Source: an uncultured Rothia sp.
Lineage (GTDB): Bacteria > Actinomycetota > Actinomycetes > Actinomycetales > Micrococcaceae
Assembly (NCBI GenBank): GCA_937935205.1
Contig: CALGXU010000200.1
Span: forward strand, 1-7,840
Reading direction: 5' to 3'
DNA length: 7,840 nucleotides
This document shows positions 7,101 through 7,840 of this stretch, in pieces; positions within the stretch are counted from its first letter, which is position 1, and every line of letters starts with the position of its first letter. The position numbers were made by a program, and so were the translations under genes. Under the pieces are notes generated by a model, which made no database searches, had not been told where the DNA came from, and saw nothing but the letters and a program-made list of their open reading frames with translations.

Positions 7101-7719
7101 CATGCTGGGCCTGTACGTTTCGGACCACCCGCTGCGTGGCCTGGAGCGTGCGCTCTCGGATGCCGCAAGCCATTCGGTGCACGACATCATCGGAGAAGAC
7201 TCGCACGTGCGCGACGGCGAAACCGTCACCATTGCGGGTATGCTCACCGGCGTTTCGCGCCGTATCGCCAAGTCCAGCGGTAACCAGTACGCCTCCGTGG
7301 AGCTGGAAGACCCCTCGGGCGCAACCATTACGGTCATGTTCTTCTCCCGCGCCTACGAGACGATGGGCGCCGCCCTGGCGGACGACCTCATCTGCTCGAT
7401 TCGTGGCCGCGTGCAGCGCCGCGACGACGGCAGCGTGAACATGAGCGCGCAGGAACTGCAGATCCTGGAAATCAGCGATGACGGCCGCGCCGCCCCCATC
7501 ACCATTGTGGTCCCCGAATACCTGGTGACCGAGGCGAACCTGAAGGAGTTGAAGGAGACCCTGCGCGACCACAAGGGCACCGCGGATGTGCGCATGCTCG
7601 TGCGTACCCGCGATAAGGAGCAGCTGGTGTTGCTGGACCCGAGTGTGCGCGTGGAACCGAACCCGAGCCTCTTCGGTGAAATCAAGACGATTTTCGGTCC
7701 GAGCTGCATTCGACGCTAA
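4177..7719 (+). CDS. dnaE: DNA polymerase III subunit alpha (DnaE1)
   Basis: Catalytic subunit of the replicative DNA polymerase, 1180 residues, full length for actinobacterial DnaE1. The N-terminal PHP domain (about 5-280) keeps all nine predicted metal ligands: H10, H12, D19, H44, E69, H102, C152, D220 and H222. In mycobacterial DnaE1 this site is the proofreading exonuclease, so the same is inferred here. The polymerase palm carries PDFDVDF with D412 and D414, and the third catalytic aspartate D578 in KMDFLGLRNLT. The fingers region follows, then helix-hairpin-helix residues near 850-900. The clamp-binding motif QFDLF is at 937-941 and an OB fold spans about 1015-1100. The C-terminus ends GPSCIRR. 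It starts at GTG 4177. No TTA, CTA or TCA codon occurs, which leaves the opposite strand open. It is probably the last gene of the lspA unit. Confidence 0.98.
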   Translation: MATKEFTHLHVHTEYSMLDGAARLGDLFTHAKELGMKSMATSDHGFLFGAFDFWRQAKAHDIKPIIGVEAYLTPGTHRTDRSRVRWGDGSRDDVSGGGAYTHMTMWAETTEGMHNLFRASSIASLEGQLYKPRMDREVLQTYSKGLIATTGCPSGEVQTRLRLGQFDEAVQAASEFRDIFGKDNFYCEVMDHGLDIERNVQEDLHRLAKKLNLPFVATNDLHYTRQEDHTAHAALLCVQSGSTLTDPKRFKFDADNFYLRSAEEMYALFGDIPGACENTLEIAERCNVEFNTKANYMPNFPVPEGENEESWFVKEVEKGLHYRFPQGVPDTVRKQAEYEVGVITSMGFPGYFLVVADFINWAKRNGIRVGPGRGSGAGSMVAYAMRITDLNPLDHDLIFERFLNPDRVSMPDFDVDFDDRRRGEVIDYVTEKYGEEKVAQIVTFGTIKAKQALKDASRVMDQPYSVGERLTKAMPPDVMGKNIALANVYNEEDKRYAEAADLRALIEDPVDKIYGQVFETAKGLEGLKRQWGVHAAGVIMSSKDLIDVIPVMRREADGQVITQFDYPTCEGLGLIKMDFLGLRNLTIISDAVENIKANRGIDLDLESLSLDDPESYRLLARGDTLGVFQLDGGPMRSLLKLMEPEEFEHISAVLALYRPGPMGANSHTNYALRKNGKQEIEPIHPELEEPLKDILDTTYGLIVYQEQVMAIAQKVANYTLGEADLLRRAMGKKKKAELDKQYATFHDGMISNGYSEGAIKALWDILLPFSDYAFNKAHTAAYGLVSYWTAYLKAHYPQEYMAALLTSVGDNKDKLALYLNECRAMGITVLAPDVNESTLTFAPVGDDIRFGMGAIRNVGANVVEGMIAAREEKGRYESFNDFLKKVPLQVCNKRTIESLIKAGAFDDLGHTRRSLSLIHEAAVDAAVAVKRKEAAGQFDLFGSLGMDDALGDELTVTIPDVPEWDRREKLNFERDMLGLYVSDHPLRGLERALSDAASHSVHDIIGEDSHVRDGETVTIAGMLTGVSRRIAKSSGNQYASVELEDPSGATITVMFFSRAYETMGAALADDLICSIRGRVQRRDDGSVNMSAQELQILEISDDGRAAPITIVVPEYLVTEANLKELKETLRDHKGTADVRMLVRTRDKEQLVLLDPSVRVEPNPSLFGEIKTIFGPSCIRR

Positions 7720-7751
7720 CAACGCACGCTAACAACGCACGCTAACAACGC
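7713..7751 (+). repeat. Perfect 13-base tandem triplication across the dnaE stop codon
   Basis: ACGCTAACAACGC occurs three times without a mismatch at 7713-7725, 7726-7738 and 7739-7751. The first copy contains the end of the last dnaE codon and the TAA stop (7717-7719). Because 13 is not a multiple of three, the repeated TAA at 7730-7732 and 7743-7745 fall in the other two frames, so all three frames are closed within 29 bases. Confidence 0.9.
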
Positions 7752-7768
7752 CCCCGATGAGGGAATGA

Positions 7769-7801
7769 CAGGGTGGATTCTGCATAGCAGAGTCCACCCT
7801 G
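7769..7801 (+). terminator. 15-bp hairpin terminator after dnaE
   Basis: CAGGGTGGATTCTGC (7769-7783) pairs with GCAGAGTCCACCCTG (7787-7801) along all 15 positions, with one T-G wobble (7778 with 7792) and an ATA loop. The tail AGCGTATATTC has few T residues, so it is a U-poor terminator of the type frequent in actinobacteria. It could also act on a converging gene beyond the window. Confidence 0.7.
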
Positions 7802-7816
7802 AGCGTATATTCACTC

Positions 7817-7830
7817 ACACCATACGGTGT
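7817..7830. promoter_or_regulatory. Small operator-like palindrome at the window end
   Basis: ACACCATACGGTGT has 5-base arms ACACC and GGTGT with a near-symmetric centre. Palindromes of this shape are typical of TetR-type operators, but no regulator gene or promoter is visible in the last 40 bases, so the assignment is speculative. A chance inverted repeat is possible. Confidence 0.25.
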
Positions 7831-7840
7831 ACCCGCTGTA

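Noticed and set aside
4138..7722. A 1194-codon open frame on the - strand covering all of dnaE
   Set aside because: It is codon-for-codon antiparallel to dnaE and stays open because dnaE uses no TTA, CTA or TCA. It begins at TTG, its translation is low-complexity (Val/His/Leu/Arg-rich) and resembles no family, while the + strand is a complete, motif-perfect DnaE.

Overview
The window looks like chromosomal core sequence from a high-GC actinobacterium. The gene order is sepF - yggT - divIVA (wag31) - lspA - rluA-family pseudouridine synthase - dnaE1, all on the + strand. This is the distal part of the actinobacterial division/cell-wall cluster running on into DNA polymerase III alpha. Protein style, moderate-to-high GC and the short DivIVA suggest Micrococcaceae, possibly Rothia. 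That assignment is inference from memory of the families; no search was run.

Layout: 1-716 is the 3' part of sepF, whose reading frame is open to the left edge, so the start lies outside. 727-1026 is yggT, 10 bases downstream and probably co-transcribed. 1027-1523 is a long spacer with a strong intrinsic terminator (1088-1137), two tandem-repeat tracts and the likely divIVA promoter region. 1524-2063 is divIVA. 2064-2399 is a second long spacer holding a duplicated 14-mer, a set of three mutually complementary arms that can form two competing hairpins, a candidate promoter and a degenerate 16-base repeat. 2400-3020 is lspA, 3100-4086 the pseudouridine synthase and 4177-7719 dnaE1, with short spacers (79 and 90 bases) that suggest one transcription unit. 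A 15-bp hairpin (7769-7801) closes it. The last 40 bases contain a small operator-like palindrome.

Functionally, SepF, YggT and DivIVA belong to septum and cell-envelope placement. LspA matures lipoproteins in the membrane, the pseudouridine synthase modifies rRNA, and DnaE1 is the replicative polymerase with an apparently intact PHP proofreading site.

No defence system, mobile element, CRISPR array or novel operon was found; the genes are ordinary core genes. The most notable unexplained structure is in the spacers. Short tandem duplications, mostly with 13-14 base units, recur downstream of four genes, and two of them run across the stop codon (rluD-like gene and dnaE). At dnaE this places a TAA in all three frames. 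Other points are the three-arm hairpin element before lspA and a DivIVA that is short and lacks the usual basic/aromatic membrane-contact tip.
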